Source: Channallabes apus (taxonomy: Eukaryota; Chordata; Actinopteri; Siluriformes; Clariidae). Taken from it: 64,000 nucleotides of DNA. Position numbers and translations under genes: made by a program. Under the pieces are notes generated by a model. That model did no database searches. It was given only the letters and a program-made list of their open reading frames with translations, and was not told the DNA's origin. Position 1 is the stretch's first letter, and each line of letters starts with the position of its first letter. Shown here piece by piece: positions 1 to 9,740 of the stretch. Where the stretch lies: positions 12,480,055-12,544,054 of the forward strand of contig CM060121.1 of NCBI GenBank assembly GCA_030522415.1, read 5' to 3'.

Positions 1-90
1 CTGACAAATCTGGTCCAGTCCATGAGGAGGAGATGCACTGCAGTACTTCAAGCAGCTGGTGTCCACCAGATACTGACTGGTACTGACTGA
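1..90 (+). pseudogene. Tc1-like transposase, C-terminal fragment
   Basis: Frame 1 is open from base 1 to a TGA at 88-90 and encodes 29 residues, including LVQSMRRRCTAVLQAAG. This resembles the last helix of fish Tc1-type transposases (a run like N-L-hydrophobic-S-M-R-R-R-C). Upstream catalytic residues are not in the window, so activity cannot be judged. It lies far downstream of the CEP112 stop codon, on the opposite strand, and belongs to the surrounding transposon. Confidence 0.6.
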
Positions 91-241
91 TTTTGAGCCT
101 CCCTTCATTGAGGGACACATTGTGAAACATTTTTAGTTTATGTCTTATGGTGTTGACTCTTAGTGTTCATACAAATATTTACACGTTAAGTTCACTGAAA
201 GTAAAAACAGTTGAAAGTCAGAGGACGTTTCTTTTTTTGCT

Positions 242-245
<4 letters not shown>
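1..245 (+). mobile_element. 3' end of a Tc1-like transposon
   Basis: The left window edge cuts this element. It holds the last transposase codons (1-90), a short 3' untranslated part and a terminal inverted repeat ending in GAGGACGTTTCTTTTTTTGC. That terminal sequence is characteristic of a Tc1 family widespread in teleosts. A TA dinucleotide, the expected target duplication, follows and merges into a TA/TG microsatellite. The other end is outside the window. Confidence 0.75.

Positions 246-294
<49 letters not shown>
245..294. repeat. (TA)n(TG)n microsatellite
   Basis: About 18 TA units pass directly into about 7 TG units. The array begins at the target dinucleotide of the adjoining Tc1 terminus, a common place for TA expansion. 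Confidence 0.95.
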
Positions 295-2500
295 GTAGGT
301 TTGAAATTCACTATATGGAAAGCCAGGCATTTAATAATTGTAATTAATGTGAGCAAGTAACATTTCATTGACCGTTTGGAATTTTATGTCGTCCTACACC
401 ATCTCCCATTTCATACGAGGACTGAAGGAGCAGTTACACTCTGGGGTTTAAAGTTTAAATAAAAAAATAAATAAATGTGACACTGCTAAATTGGCCACCA
501 ATGTGGGTCATTATGTATTCTAATTCTTCTGATCATAACCAAAGAATTCTTTTACTGTGAAGGTTTTTCATCTGCAACTGCAAGGTCATACTGTACAGTG
601 TAAACATGGATAATGCCAGACTGGGACACTGTACTGGATGTAAACCATCGTGAAACAGATAATACAAAAGATTTCCCAAGAATGTGAGGAATTTTTAAAA
701 TCATGCTGAACAGTATTGCAAGATTTATAATTTTTTTTAACTCAATTTGAAGTGGTAGCGGGGTGAACCTATGACCTTCTGAGCTATAGTCCAACATCTT
801 AACCATTGAGCTAGCAATAACCATACAGTGTATGGTGTACATTTTGAGCATGAGCGATAACACCAGACAGTGATGGAATGTGGGTTTACTCTGCCATGTT
901 GTCCACAAAAGGTAGTTGATTCCATTCATTGATATTTCCCAAATATATTTTAAAAGGAATACAATCTTAGTAGGCGGAGAGAAAAAAATTGAATTGTGAA
1001 TGGTGTTGGATGAGATTTCTTTTCACTGGTGTGCATCAAGCAACAGTAAGAAAACAAACCTTTCTCCTTCATTAAGTCTTTCATTTAGTCTTTTTGCTTC
1101 ACTATGGCAAAAAAAAAAAAAAAAACGTCTCAGGTTACTTTTTTGCAATGGTCAAAAATGGATAATTCTTCATCTAACTCATAAATCTCAGTATTTTCTG
1201 TACATCTTGACTGCTTATTCTTTGTAAACCAGCCTTCATTTTCTTTAACCTAATCCCATAGACTTGAACTTGATTTAAAGTCAGCAGCGTAAGAGACGTG
1301 AAAGAGCTGTCTGCCCTTTGTGCAGTGGTTCCAATCATAATAGTCCCTCCACAGCCTTTCTCTCCAGCAAGAGACTAAACTCTGCACTCAGGTCTCAGCT
1401 TGACACTCCAACTGTGAAATCTGCACATCAAATAAATATCTACCAGCGTAATGTTACATGTGTAAACACCAGCTCAGATCATAGACAAAGGAATCTGAAA
1501 CGGGTAAGCACAAACCTGGCTGCGGATTGACGCCTTCCTGGAAGTGGAGAGAGAGAGAAATACATCTGTACAGGTTGACATTTATTACAAGTTAACGTTA
1601 CCTTTTACTTCCCACTGATTAAGCCAGCATTTCTGTAGACACAGTGGCCTGATCCTACTGTGACATTTGATGAATAGGAACCCCATATGTCTGCTAGGAT
1701 ATAATAGTAGTGTGTATACCAAAAACCAATGATTATCATGTTAACCACCTACCCATTCGAAACAGGGATATTCATAAAACAAAAGGAGGGCAATTTTAAT
1801 GCAACTGAGAATGCTTTGGTCAACCTTCTGGTTTTCCAGTGGAGCCGTTGGTTAACCAAACGTTCATGGCACGTTGCAATACCATCTGAGTTACAAGACA
1901 AGAGGACAAATCAGACGTTTGCTCAAGCTTTAAGAGCACCACAGGCTACAAAGTCGAATGTGCACAAAGCAGAATTTCTAAAGAAACAAACTGATGAAAT
2001 TATACACCGCAGAAAGATGTAGTCTGGGAAACGTGTACATATAATCATAGTGACCACCAGAATTTAATTTACGTTTATGATATGGTCACATTCTAATTGC
2101 ATGTGAAAACATCCCATACAATCATTCAAACGGTGATGGGCGGCGGGAAATGGTCCATAACATCTAAACAATAATACTGGATTCTCTGGTCGACATGGTG
2201 GGTAATGTAGACTGATTGAAGTCGGATTATTTTCTCATTCTGACAATTATTGGCCTGCATCAAATAGCAAAATCAATTAAGAGCATTCAACCTGGAAGGA
2301 TAGTGATGAATCTTTAACTTAAAAATCATGAATTGAGATAAACACTTAAATGGAGATTCCACATGCACAATGTGAGGAGAACTCGCAGTATTAGGATTAA
2401 ACAGTTGTGTGACCAAAAGAAAATCACTTGTTAGTGAGATCAGGAAAAACTAAAATTCACAAATATTTTGGAGCAATGGAAAAAGGTCACGTGGTCTGAT
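295..2500. other. Downstream intergenic DNA, no gene seen
   Basis: Apart from the SINE relic at 735-830 I recognise no gene or element. Open frames are all under 130 codons, start arbitrarily and show no family resemblance. There are A-rich runs near 1105-1125 and a short GA run near 1550. Confidence 0.5.
735..830 (-). mobile_element. tRNA-derived SINE head, relic
   Basis: The minus strand reads TAGCTCAATGGTTAAGATG, then GGACTATAGCTCAGAAGGTC and GGTTCACCCC. These match the A-box and B-box parts of the better preserved SINE at 21346-21540. The characteristic SINE tail is missing, so this is a truncated, diverged copy. Confidence 0.55.
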
Positions 2501-2519
2501 GGATTGGCCCGGTTCCATA

Positions 2520-2890
2520 GTGATGGGTGTGTCAGGGTAAGACCTGGGGTTGCTGTAGTTGGTCAGGTGTATGCTGATGTCAGCTGATGCCCCGGATCAC
2601 GAGGTTCTCATATCTATGGGCTTTTTTTCCTTCTCTGATGGAACAGGCATTCCAGAATTCAAATTGTGTAATGAGCGGTTTCCTCCAGGTTCTCCAGTTT
2701 CCTCACACCTTCCCAAGGCATGCATTGGCCTCATTCACTTGCCTCTGGAGTTTGTGAATATGTCTGTATGTGTGCAATAGTCTGGCATCCCAGCCAGGTT
2801 GTTTTCTTGTCCTGCTCCCAGTATTCCCGCAATAGATTCTGGATAAACCAGAAACAATCCCTGGCCATAATAAAGGTGAATGAAGGATCA
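2520..2890 (-). repeat. Dispersed fish repeat ('GGAGGAAAC...' family), antisense
   Basis: On the minus strand this resembles a very common teleost interspersed repeat: a block ending GGAGAACC-GGAGGAAAC preceded by text like 'CTGGGATGCCAG' and 'CAGGGATTG', and a start with TTCACCTTTATTATGG. Related copies lie at 21190-21690, 34705-34815, 40045-40262, 41405-41640, 53318-53560 and 55255-55395. No coding capacity is seen. Confidence 0.55.
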
Positions 2891-3822
2891 AATAATAACA
2901 ACAATATTTGAAGTTTATGAAGATGTTTTCTCACAGTCGGAAATTCTACAATACACTCCTAGCAACGAATGCTTCTTGGGTCCAAAGCAAACATTCTAGG
3001 ATCCCGGTGTTACATTTTGCTGATCATTACACTTTTTACTTGAATAGTTGACATTGCTAACATTAAAATATAGTTGGCAACCATTGTATCTAAACTGCTA
3101 TCAAATATTTCAGTCAACTATGACTTTAATCAACTACCCTGCCAAGATTTCTTAGAACCCACACACAGAACAGGCAATAACCTATGCTTCCTGGAGTACA
3201 TCATGAGACAGCGCTGCTAACAACAGTGCTACCGTGCAGCCCTTAACATCTTAACCTTACCTGCAAGATAAATTCTTATCGTATTCTTATTACACTAGTT
3301 CAAGTGCAAAGAGCCAAAAAGAAAATGACTGGTGACTAGAATAATGTAGATTAAAAAAAAGCACAAACAGATGCACATCGTGCATTAATACTGAATCCAT
3401 AAAAAAAACATTATGTATTTAAAAAAACATGGGAGAAAAGTAATTTGAGGTTTTTGAACAAAATATAAAAAAGTATGTAAAGGCAAAAACAGTGTTCAAT
3501 AGAAAAATGTATTTAATAAGAAAAAAATTGAACGTGACACTTTTTTGCCCTGAATCAAGTAAACATGGCCAAACAACCAGCATGCGACATTATTTTGTGA
3601 TAAATAAACAGAATGTGTTATAAAATGGATATAAATAAGATAGATAAATACATGTAAAAGTAAAAAAAAAAAGAAAAAAAAAAAAGAACATGACAGAAAA
3701 CATGAAAGCAAGTCAAGTCGTGGTTCATAACTCAAATGTTTGTGTGAAATGCTTGGGGGTGAAATCTTCAATGCTGAATATTGCACGTCCTTCATTACCT
3801 GAGAGAGCGATAGAGAAAAAGA

Positions 3823-3826
<4 letters not shown>

Positions 3827-3861
<35 letters not shown>
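3827..3861. repeat. (GA)n microsatellite
   Basis: About 17 uninterrupted GA units, preceded by imperfect GA-rich sequence from about 3800. Confidence 0.9.
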
Positions 3862-3863
<2 letters not shown>

Positions 3864-4456
3864 CGTCACATGGTTGTTTAAGGCTGTGAGCGGCAGGTCA
3901 GGTGGGCACGGGGAGGAAGTTGACACTAAAAAGGTGCAGTGACGGCGTACATTCCTCTTGACAGATGGTACTCAACACGAGCACTTAACACAGCAGGGGG
4001 ATTTGGTCCACTAGAGACATAAAGGCGCTGCGTCGCACAATTTAATGGACAGGGAGTAAATCATTGACTTCATTTGTTCTCAGATCTATGTCCTGCCTGT
4101 TCTTCACCTCTCTTTCTCTCTCTTTTGGGTGATGATCAAGTAGACCAATATTTATATAAGTCAAGATCCCTCTTCAAACACAGAACGAATGAGAATTGAA
4201 GGAAACAAGGAAGCGTGAATCAATCAACGGCTCAACAAACGCTGTGGCTTTTTTTTCTCCTGTGGATCAGAATGACCTTTTCACACCTGGCCTCCTAGAG
4301 GCCCTGAACAAGGCATGTGTGTTGTATGTGTTGTACATCTGTCTCTCTCTCGCTCCATTTTAATTACCTGAAAACTTCTGAGACTTTTAAAACCAATTTT
4401 TTATAGAAATGTGCAATCTATAGTACAATGCAGTCATGATGTTCCAATTACATATA

Positions 4457-4631
4457 CAGAGTCAGCCAAAAATAATTTATATACATTCCAGGAAAAGAAA
4501 ATGTCATGATGCATATTATATGAATATAATAACACTGTATATCAATATATAATGTATATAAATAAATGTAGTATTACATTTGTTTATACAAGTTTTTCTT
4601 TTCCTGAAGTGTATATATATTTTTTTCTCTG
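4457..4631. mobile_element. Short mariner-type MITE
   Basis: A 175 bp element with imperfect terminal inverted repeats. The left end reads CAGAGTCAGCCAAAAATAAT then TATATACATTCCAGGAAAAG. The right end, reverse complemented, reads CAGAGAAAAAAATATATATA then CACTTCAGGAAAAG. Both ends are flanked by TA (4455-4456 and 4632-4633), the duplication expected for Tc1/mariner. The interior is AT-rich and non-coding, so mobilisation would need a transposase supplied in trans. Confidence 0.6.
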
Positions 4632-5064
4632 TATATACAACTCAATTTCATTTAAAAACAAAATCCACCGCATTCTTTAAAAAAATCAATATAATGAAAA
4701 GTTTAAAACCGATGCCCTGAATTTCAGGGTCATTTATGGGGAACTGTCAGAGTTCACAAATCATACTCTAGGGGCATTGTAGTAGGGATCAGATTTTACT
4801 TGAAGCTTCCAGTTTTACTTCCAGTTTAAGCAACACACACTTGTGAGTATAAATGCTAATATAAAAATATGCAACTGTAAAATCTATAACTTTTCCAACA
4901 ATGGTCAGTGTTATGTGGATATCAGATCATTACACTAAGTTGTGAGTTCCCCCTAAATGTTTCCAGGGATATCAATGCATTTTATAGCATTACAGTTTCA
5001 CTTCATTGAAACAAAGCTGCTTAGAATCGTTCCAAATTCATCTCCATGAAGACATAGGTTGCCA

Positions 5065-5280
5065 AGGTTGAAGTGGAAGAACTGGAGTGGCCTGCACAGA
5101 GCCATGACCTCAACACCACTGAATACCACAAAGCCTGATTGCATACCATACCTCTTCATACTTCATACTCTCACCGATACCATGGTGCTTAAATCCTCAT
5201 AGCCACAGTCTAAAAAAATCTAGAAGAAAGCCCTTACAGAAGAGCAGCGGATATCATAACAGCAAAACGAGATGAAGTCA
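5065..5280 (+). mobile_element. Tc1-like transposon fossil, 3' coding end
   Basis: The sequence around 5080-5125 reads in one frame as EELEWPAQSHDLNTTE, a decayed form of the WP-QSPDLNPIE block that carries the catalytic glutamate of Tc1 transposases. Text at about 5210-5265 resembles the following C-terminal coding region. No open frame survives. It abuts a second Tc1 fragment in the opposite orientation. Confidence 0.65.
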
Positions 5281-5282
5281 CA

Positions 5283-5545
5283 TACACCGATCATCCATAA
5301 CATAGATTTAGGCTCCCTTTTTTGCCCCCAAGGTGGCTCTGGCCCCTAAGGGGTTGTTTCTGCAGGGCATCTGGGCATGTTCTGAAGCAGGATGTTAGTA
5401 GTGAAGCCTTTGGGTTGTGTTTGGTGCTGTAGGTTGCAGGGTGGGGCCTCCATGAATAGTAAAAATTTGTCCCTTTGGGTTCTCGACTGCATTGAAATCT
5501 GGGAAATCAGGGGGCCGGTGTTGGTGGCGTTGTGCTCTTTGGCTG
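5283..5545 (-). mobile_element. Tc1-like transposon fragment, antisense
   Basis: Begins with TACACCGATCATCCATAACA, close to the terminal repeat of a fish Tc1 family whose more complete deleted copy lies at 48187-48652. Both share the block 'GGGTGGGGCCTCCATGAATA' or its diverged form, antisense to a transposase N-terminal region. The other end is lost. A plus-strand open frame at 5392-5754 is an accident of this antisense sequence. Confidence 0.6.
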
Positions 5546-5587
5546 ATATTGCGTATTCTCATTTGAATTGTTTTGTTTGTGTATTAT

Positions 5588-5593
5588 TTTATT
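5588..5593 (-). promoter_or_regulatory. Candidate CEP112 polyadenylation signal
   Basis: First canonical AATAAA on the minus strand after the stop codon, about 410 nt downstream. It lies just before the antisense Tc1 fragment at 5283-5545. Variant hexamers (CATAAA, GATAAA) occur closer to the stop, so the real cleavage site is not settled. Confidence 0.22.
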
Positions 5594-6000
5594 TTCCACG
5601 TTTTGCTTTCATTGTATTTTTACATATTTCCTTTTACTTGTGTCTACAAGAACACACAAGTATATTGAGCAAAAAAATTTCCAATGAGGTTCAACCAGTG
5701 GCTGTATTGGATTATGAAAATAATATTAGACATTTTAAAATCACACATAATTAAATACATTTTCACACTTAGCAGTTACATAAGACTGCATCGAAGCTGT
5801 TTTGTGTGCACACCTGGAATTACATGCTTCCTTTCTTAAAATAAAATATAAAATAAAACACAGCTAACAGCCATTAGTACTGGACATTACTACTGGTGCT
5901 TTTATGCAGCGGATGAATGAATGAATATAAAGGTACATGTGTGTTAATAAGTAGGAATAAATATTGTGTGTGTGTATTTATCAGCAGTAAAGTAGATGTC

Positions 6001-6069
6001 TCACCTCCTGCTTCGGCATGCATCCAAGTCTTCCTGTAAAACGCACGCTTTCTTCTGAAGGAAACTGAC
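6001..6069 (-). CDS. cep112: CEP112 terminal coding exon
   Basis: Encodes the last 22 residues, VSFLQKKACVLQEDLDACRS plus RR, then TGA at 6003-6001. The CEP112 family ends in a very similar block (V-FLQK-A--LQE-L followed by a short tail ending RR and stop), so this placement is strong although the exon is tiny. The acceptor is GGCTGCAG at about 6077-6070, phase 0, and follows directly in sense from the SLKSQ end of the previous exon. Two cysteines (KKACV, DACRS) are the main visible departures from the mammalian tail as I recall it. A 56 bp CA/TG microsatellite lies 16 nt upstream of the acceptor in transcript direction. No alternative reading of this 69 nt segment on either strand is convincing. 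Confidence 0.9.
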   Translation of the reverse strand, partial: VSFLQKKACVLQEDLDACRSRR

Positions 6070-6083
6070 CTGCAGCCAATGAG

Positions 6084-6085
<2 letters not shown>

Positions 6086-6141
<56 letters not shown>
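6086..6141 (-). repeat. (TG)n tract abutting the terminal exon's 3' splice site
   Basis: A pure CA dinucleotide array on the plus strand, so about 28 UG units in the CEP112 transcript. Only 16 nt (CTCTCATTGGCTGCAG) separate it from the terminal exon, so it occupies the usual branch-point and polypyrimidine zone. UG repeats are known binding sites for TDP-43 and CELF proteins. An effect on this exon is inference. Confidence 0.95.
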
Positions 6142-6144
<3 letters not shown>

Positions 6145-8252
6145 AGTCTACAACATATACCACTGTGTACTACATGATACTACTGTAGTTTTAGAATCAC
6201 TGAAAATTATTACGTGTTTGTCTATTTATCATGCCTAGAATCCTCAAATTCCAGTTAGACTCGGGTCATCTTTGTTCAATTTGCTTGTGCCCTTCCTGAT
6301 GAGATAACAGCTGGCCTTGCTTTTAGAAGGGCAAATGAACAGCAACTACTGAGAAACTAATTTCCTTTCTCCTACGACGTATATCAGCCTGTACATCAGC
6401 GAGCAGGGAGCACACACGATCCTGCAGTATATCAGCTCTCTTTGACAGCATGCAATGCTCTCACAGGAGTCTGTTTTCTCATGAACCTGACCTTTAAAGT
6501 GCAATTCTCCTCTTAACTTTGCCTGAACCTTAAACGAGTGCCTGGGATTATTCTGCCCAGGTCGTAGCTGAGATGAAAACGCTCGACAGAAGATTTCACA
6601 CAGGGTTTAGTGTTACAGCATCTATACATGTGCACGCTCTGTTTTATTTTCTATATAACGGATTCAAATTTTAGAGAAGTTGAAGATGAAACTGTTTTCT
6701 GCTGGAGTTTCATAGTATTGAAATAAACTAGTATTGTTCTACAGAATGTAGGGGGGGGGGGGATCCAAACTTTTCACTGGTACTGTGTATAAAAGGCAAA
6801 GCGTTTTAATTTTTAGGCATCTTTCATAGGACAGATCTTTACTTAAATAGCATTATATACAGTACAAGTCGGCATTTTCATACTTGTATTGTTACCAGTC
6901 AAAATGTCTGCTCTTCAAGGGGTTGCAAGACAACTAATAATTACCAGATGATCAGTAATAAAGATGTAGTCATATCTAGATATCTTTATTATAAATTCAT
7001 GACATATAAAACAAAAACCTTCTCAACATTACAGGAAGGAAAGTGTTAAGGTGCACTTCAGCTGCTTATTCTATTAAGGTAAAGACATCAGTTTAATAAA
7101 TGTGCATACACTATTTAAAGAGCATCTAAAAATGAGCTTTGTGCTGCAGAGCGGACTCTATAATGATATGCCTCTGAGAAGTGGCTGTCAGAACAGTATT
7201 AACTGTACCATAGTGCAAGAGTATTACTTTAAACTTTATTTAACTTTAAAAGACAACAAAAGAACAGCGGGAAGAATTCAGGCAGGAGTGAGCAAAATGA
7301 CAGCAGATGCTAAAGGTCTATTAAACAAAGACTTCTCCCAGTGTAGTCTTGTGCAGTTGACGTCATCTAATCTAAATTATTTACATACTAACAAAGTACA
7401 TTAACCTATTATTTTTTTTAATTTACTCTATGCCCCGCTTCTGTTTATACTTCCCCCAACCTGCTGTCATCCCCACAGAGGCGACTACTTCACAAAACCA
7501 TGGAGGATGAACACATCATGTGCAATACTTGGCATATTTAAATAATGATGCGAGGAGCCAAACATATTTGATCATAGAACATGATCAGAATGGAAAGTGA
7601 AAATTCCAGTCAGACAAATTTGGTGTTTTTCATAAGGGCCTCACCCTCCGGCAGGAAAAAAAAACCTTTATGTCCTCGACGCAGATGCAGGCAGAGTGAG
7701 GGCCGGTGTAAGTAATAAGCATTTGGCCGGAGCCCTTGAAACCAGTATTAATGTGGTTGCTGGGTATAATTGCGCATGAGGAAAGATGAATCAGGCCTAG
7801 CACTTCAAAGCCCCATGGCCAAATTAGATCCATGTCTACGGAAGAACTCGCACTACTTGTTAGCTTCCCCCCAACACTCGTCCTCTGAGGAATCAAATAA
7901 ACAAGAGACACTCCAGTTCAAAGCCAGAGGGGTTTTTTGCCTCTCTGGAAAGAAACAGCTGAGAGTGAGCAATTATGGCAGGGGCCACAGGATGATACTA
8001 TGATGTCAAACAAACGAAATAAATGTGATAACATTTAAGCGCGATAATTAAAAGAAAAAAAACTGATGTAAAAGCACCAAAGAGAACTCATGAGATTGAA
8101 AGTTGGAAGGAGGAGGAGGAGGAGGGTAAGACAACTTTTTATATATACTCATTTCATATATACATTATAAACATTTGAAAGCAAAGTATTACATATTAAT
8201 GAGCATTAAAAGAAGAGTGAACTGTAACTGTTTAAAAAGATGCATGTCTGCT

Positions 8253-8258
8253 GCTTGC
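8253..8258 (-). other. Non-canonical GC 5' splice site
   Basis: In transcript direction the exon-intron junction reads TCGCAG|GCAAGC. Minor GC-AG introns typically have a strong flanking match (AG|GCAAG), as here. No GT donor gives the conserved SLKSQ-V junction. Confidence 0.8.
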
Positions 8259-8360
8259 CTGCGACTTGAGAGAGGTGATGGTGTCCTCTAGCTCCTGTCT
8301 GAGCTCAGCAGGCATCAGGCCTTTAATCTTTAACTCGTACTCTTGGCGAATGCGTGTGAT
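8259..8360 (-). CDS. cep112: CEP112 exon carrying the KGLMPAELRQEL block
   Basis: 102 nt, 34 residues, phase 0 at both ends. It encodes ITRIRQEYELKIKGLMPAEL followed by RQELEDTITSLKSQ. This is the most recognisable CEP112 segment: family members keep IRQEYE-K-KGLMPA-LRQELEDTI-SLKSQ almost unchanged. In sense, the acceptor CCCCAACAG is preceded by a pyrimidine-rich stretch and a good branch-point candidate, CTAACAC, about 30 nt upstream. The donor after the final CAG codon is GCAAGC, not GT. If GC were not used, the frame would read ASSRHASF and stop, giving a short alternative C-terminus. The next in-phase exon at 6069-6001 continues the family sequence exactly, which supports GC splicing. 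Confidence 0.93.
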
Positions 8361-8613
8361 CTGTTGGGGTTGATGTAGAGAAAGTGTTAGATGTCCATAA
8401 GCTCCACAGAAGCACCCCTGCTGGGTAGCAGCACAATGCGATAAAAAAAACGTTCAACCTGCTGAGCTCTTGGATAAAAAGGCCAGGCTGTAGAGGGCTT
8501 AAACACTTATGGTTTTTATACTACAGTTTACATATAGTTTGATTAAAAATGCACTCCTTCATGACTAATAAATGATTTTGACAAACATTTGCTATGACAA
8601 GGTGCAGTATACT

Positions 8614-8638
8614 GTCTCTGTATACAGTATACAGAGAC
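8614..8638. repeat. Perfect 25 nt palindrome
   Basis: Two 12 nt arms, GTCTCTGTATAC and GTATACAGAGAC, are exact reverse complements around a single A. It lies about 255 nt upstream (in sense) of the exon at 8360-8259. Transcribed, it could form a hairpin only by opening a few central pairs. It matches no element termini I recognise. Confidence 0.9.
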
Positions 8639-9374
8639 ACCTTTTCTTCAGGATTGAGAAAACTTCTAAGAACAAAAGGTTTATTTTCCTTTTTTGGGAT
8701 ATTAAAATTCTGCATAATTACAATCCAATCACCAGCACAAGAAGTGAGAGAGAGAGAGACAGAGAGAGAGAGACAGAGAGAGAGAAACAGAAAAACGTGG
8801 TGTGACATTTGTTCAAAATGCAAATTTAATCAGATCCATGGATGTTCTCCTTCACAACCTTCTAAGGAAATTGTGAATGCATGCATTCTTGTAAAACGCT
8901 GCTTGTAAAATGTTACTGAGAAAACGCCTTTAGTCTGTAAGGGGGGGGGGGGGGAACATCTGTGTGGGTTTGATTTAACAGAGTTCTGGATTTCTGTAAT
9001 TAATCTTTCAGCATACAATGAGCAGACTGGGAGAAACTTCAAAGAAGTAGTTTACAAATAGTCTTTTCTTGGTACCAGGTCGGTGTGGTGTAGAAGAGGC
9101 CTTGCCACATGGCCAGCACTCCTGCTTCTATCCTACTCAGTTTGGAGTTGTGACAAAAACCTACAAGATGATCAAGAAAGTAACATGAACTGCGCAGAAC
9201 CAATGGAAACATATCAAGCAACTGTGATCCAGGGTCAAAAAATTTAAAGGAGAGAAATTCGAGCCTGCACAAAAATATTTCTTAAGGTTTCTGTTTCATC
9301 TCCATGAACCGTTACCATGGCATCAAATTACCCTAACATTCCATATAGCAACCTCCAACTCAATCAGACCTCAA

Positions 9375-9740
9375 TCACCCCTCTGAATATATGTCCTGGA
9401 ATCCAGTACAACTTGTCTTGTACAGCGCACAGCGGATGAGGACTTGTAGGCTGTACTGGCAAACCAGTGTATAATCAGCATCGACATTCCATGATTGTTT
9501 GCCTCCGAGTGTGGGAGGCAGAGGCATCAGGAGTGAGAGAACAGTAGGGTAAGAGAGCAGATCTGCTGGATGACTCTCAAGGAAAAGAGCCATGGAACTG
9601 CAAAGAGTGTCTGGCTGCATGCCCATTGTGGACAGTTCTATTAACTCAGGCTGTCTGGCCAGGGACTTGTCAGAAGCCATAGCAGAGAATGAAGTAACTT
9701 CCTTCTCAGCAGCTGTGTACAGAGAGCCACAGGTGGACAA
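9375..9740 (-). other. Unrecognised 121-codon open frame in an intron
   Basis: The longest minus-strand open frame in the window with no explanation from a known element. Its product would include EVTSFSAMASDKSLARQPEL and LLSYPTVLSLLMPLPPTLGG, fairly balanced in composition. An overlapping frame (9641-9877) continues upstream with LFEHKPQLALLEQ, as if one frameshift separated them. I do not recognise a family. It has no visible promoter or splice sites. It may be a decayed retroelement piece or chance. Confidence 0.2.

Larger units (their letters stand above)
6070..8258 (-). other. CEP112 last intron (2,189 bp), GC-AG type
   Basis: Runs in sense from a GC donor at 8258-8257 to the CAG acceptor at 6072-6070. 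Contents: the (TG)n tract beside the acceptor, a G run near 6751-6762 followed by 'CAAACTTTTCACTGGTACTG', a probable Tc1 terminal-repeat relic, and otherwise AT-rich sequence. No other gene or RNA was recognised. Confidence 0.7.

Noticed and set aside
5392..5754. 120-codon plus-strand open frame
   Set aside because: It starts inside an antisense Tc1 fragment and continues into AT-rich DNA; no conserved motif.
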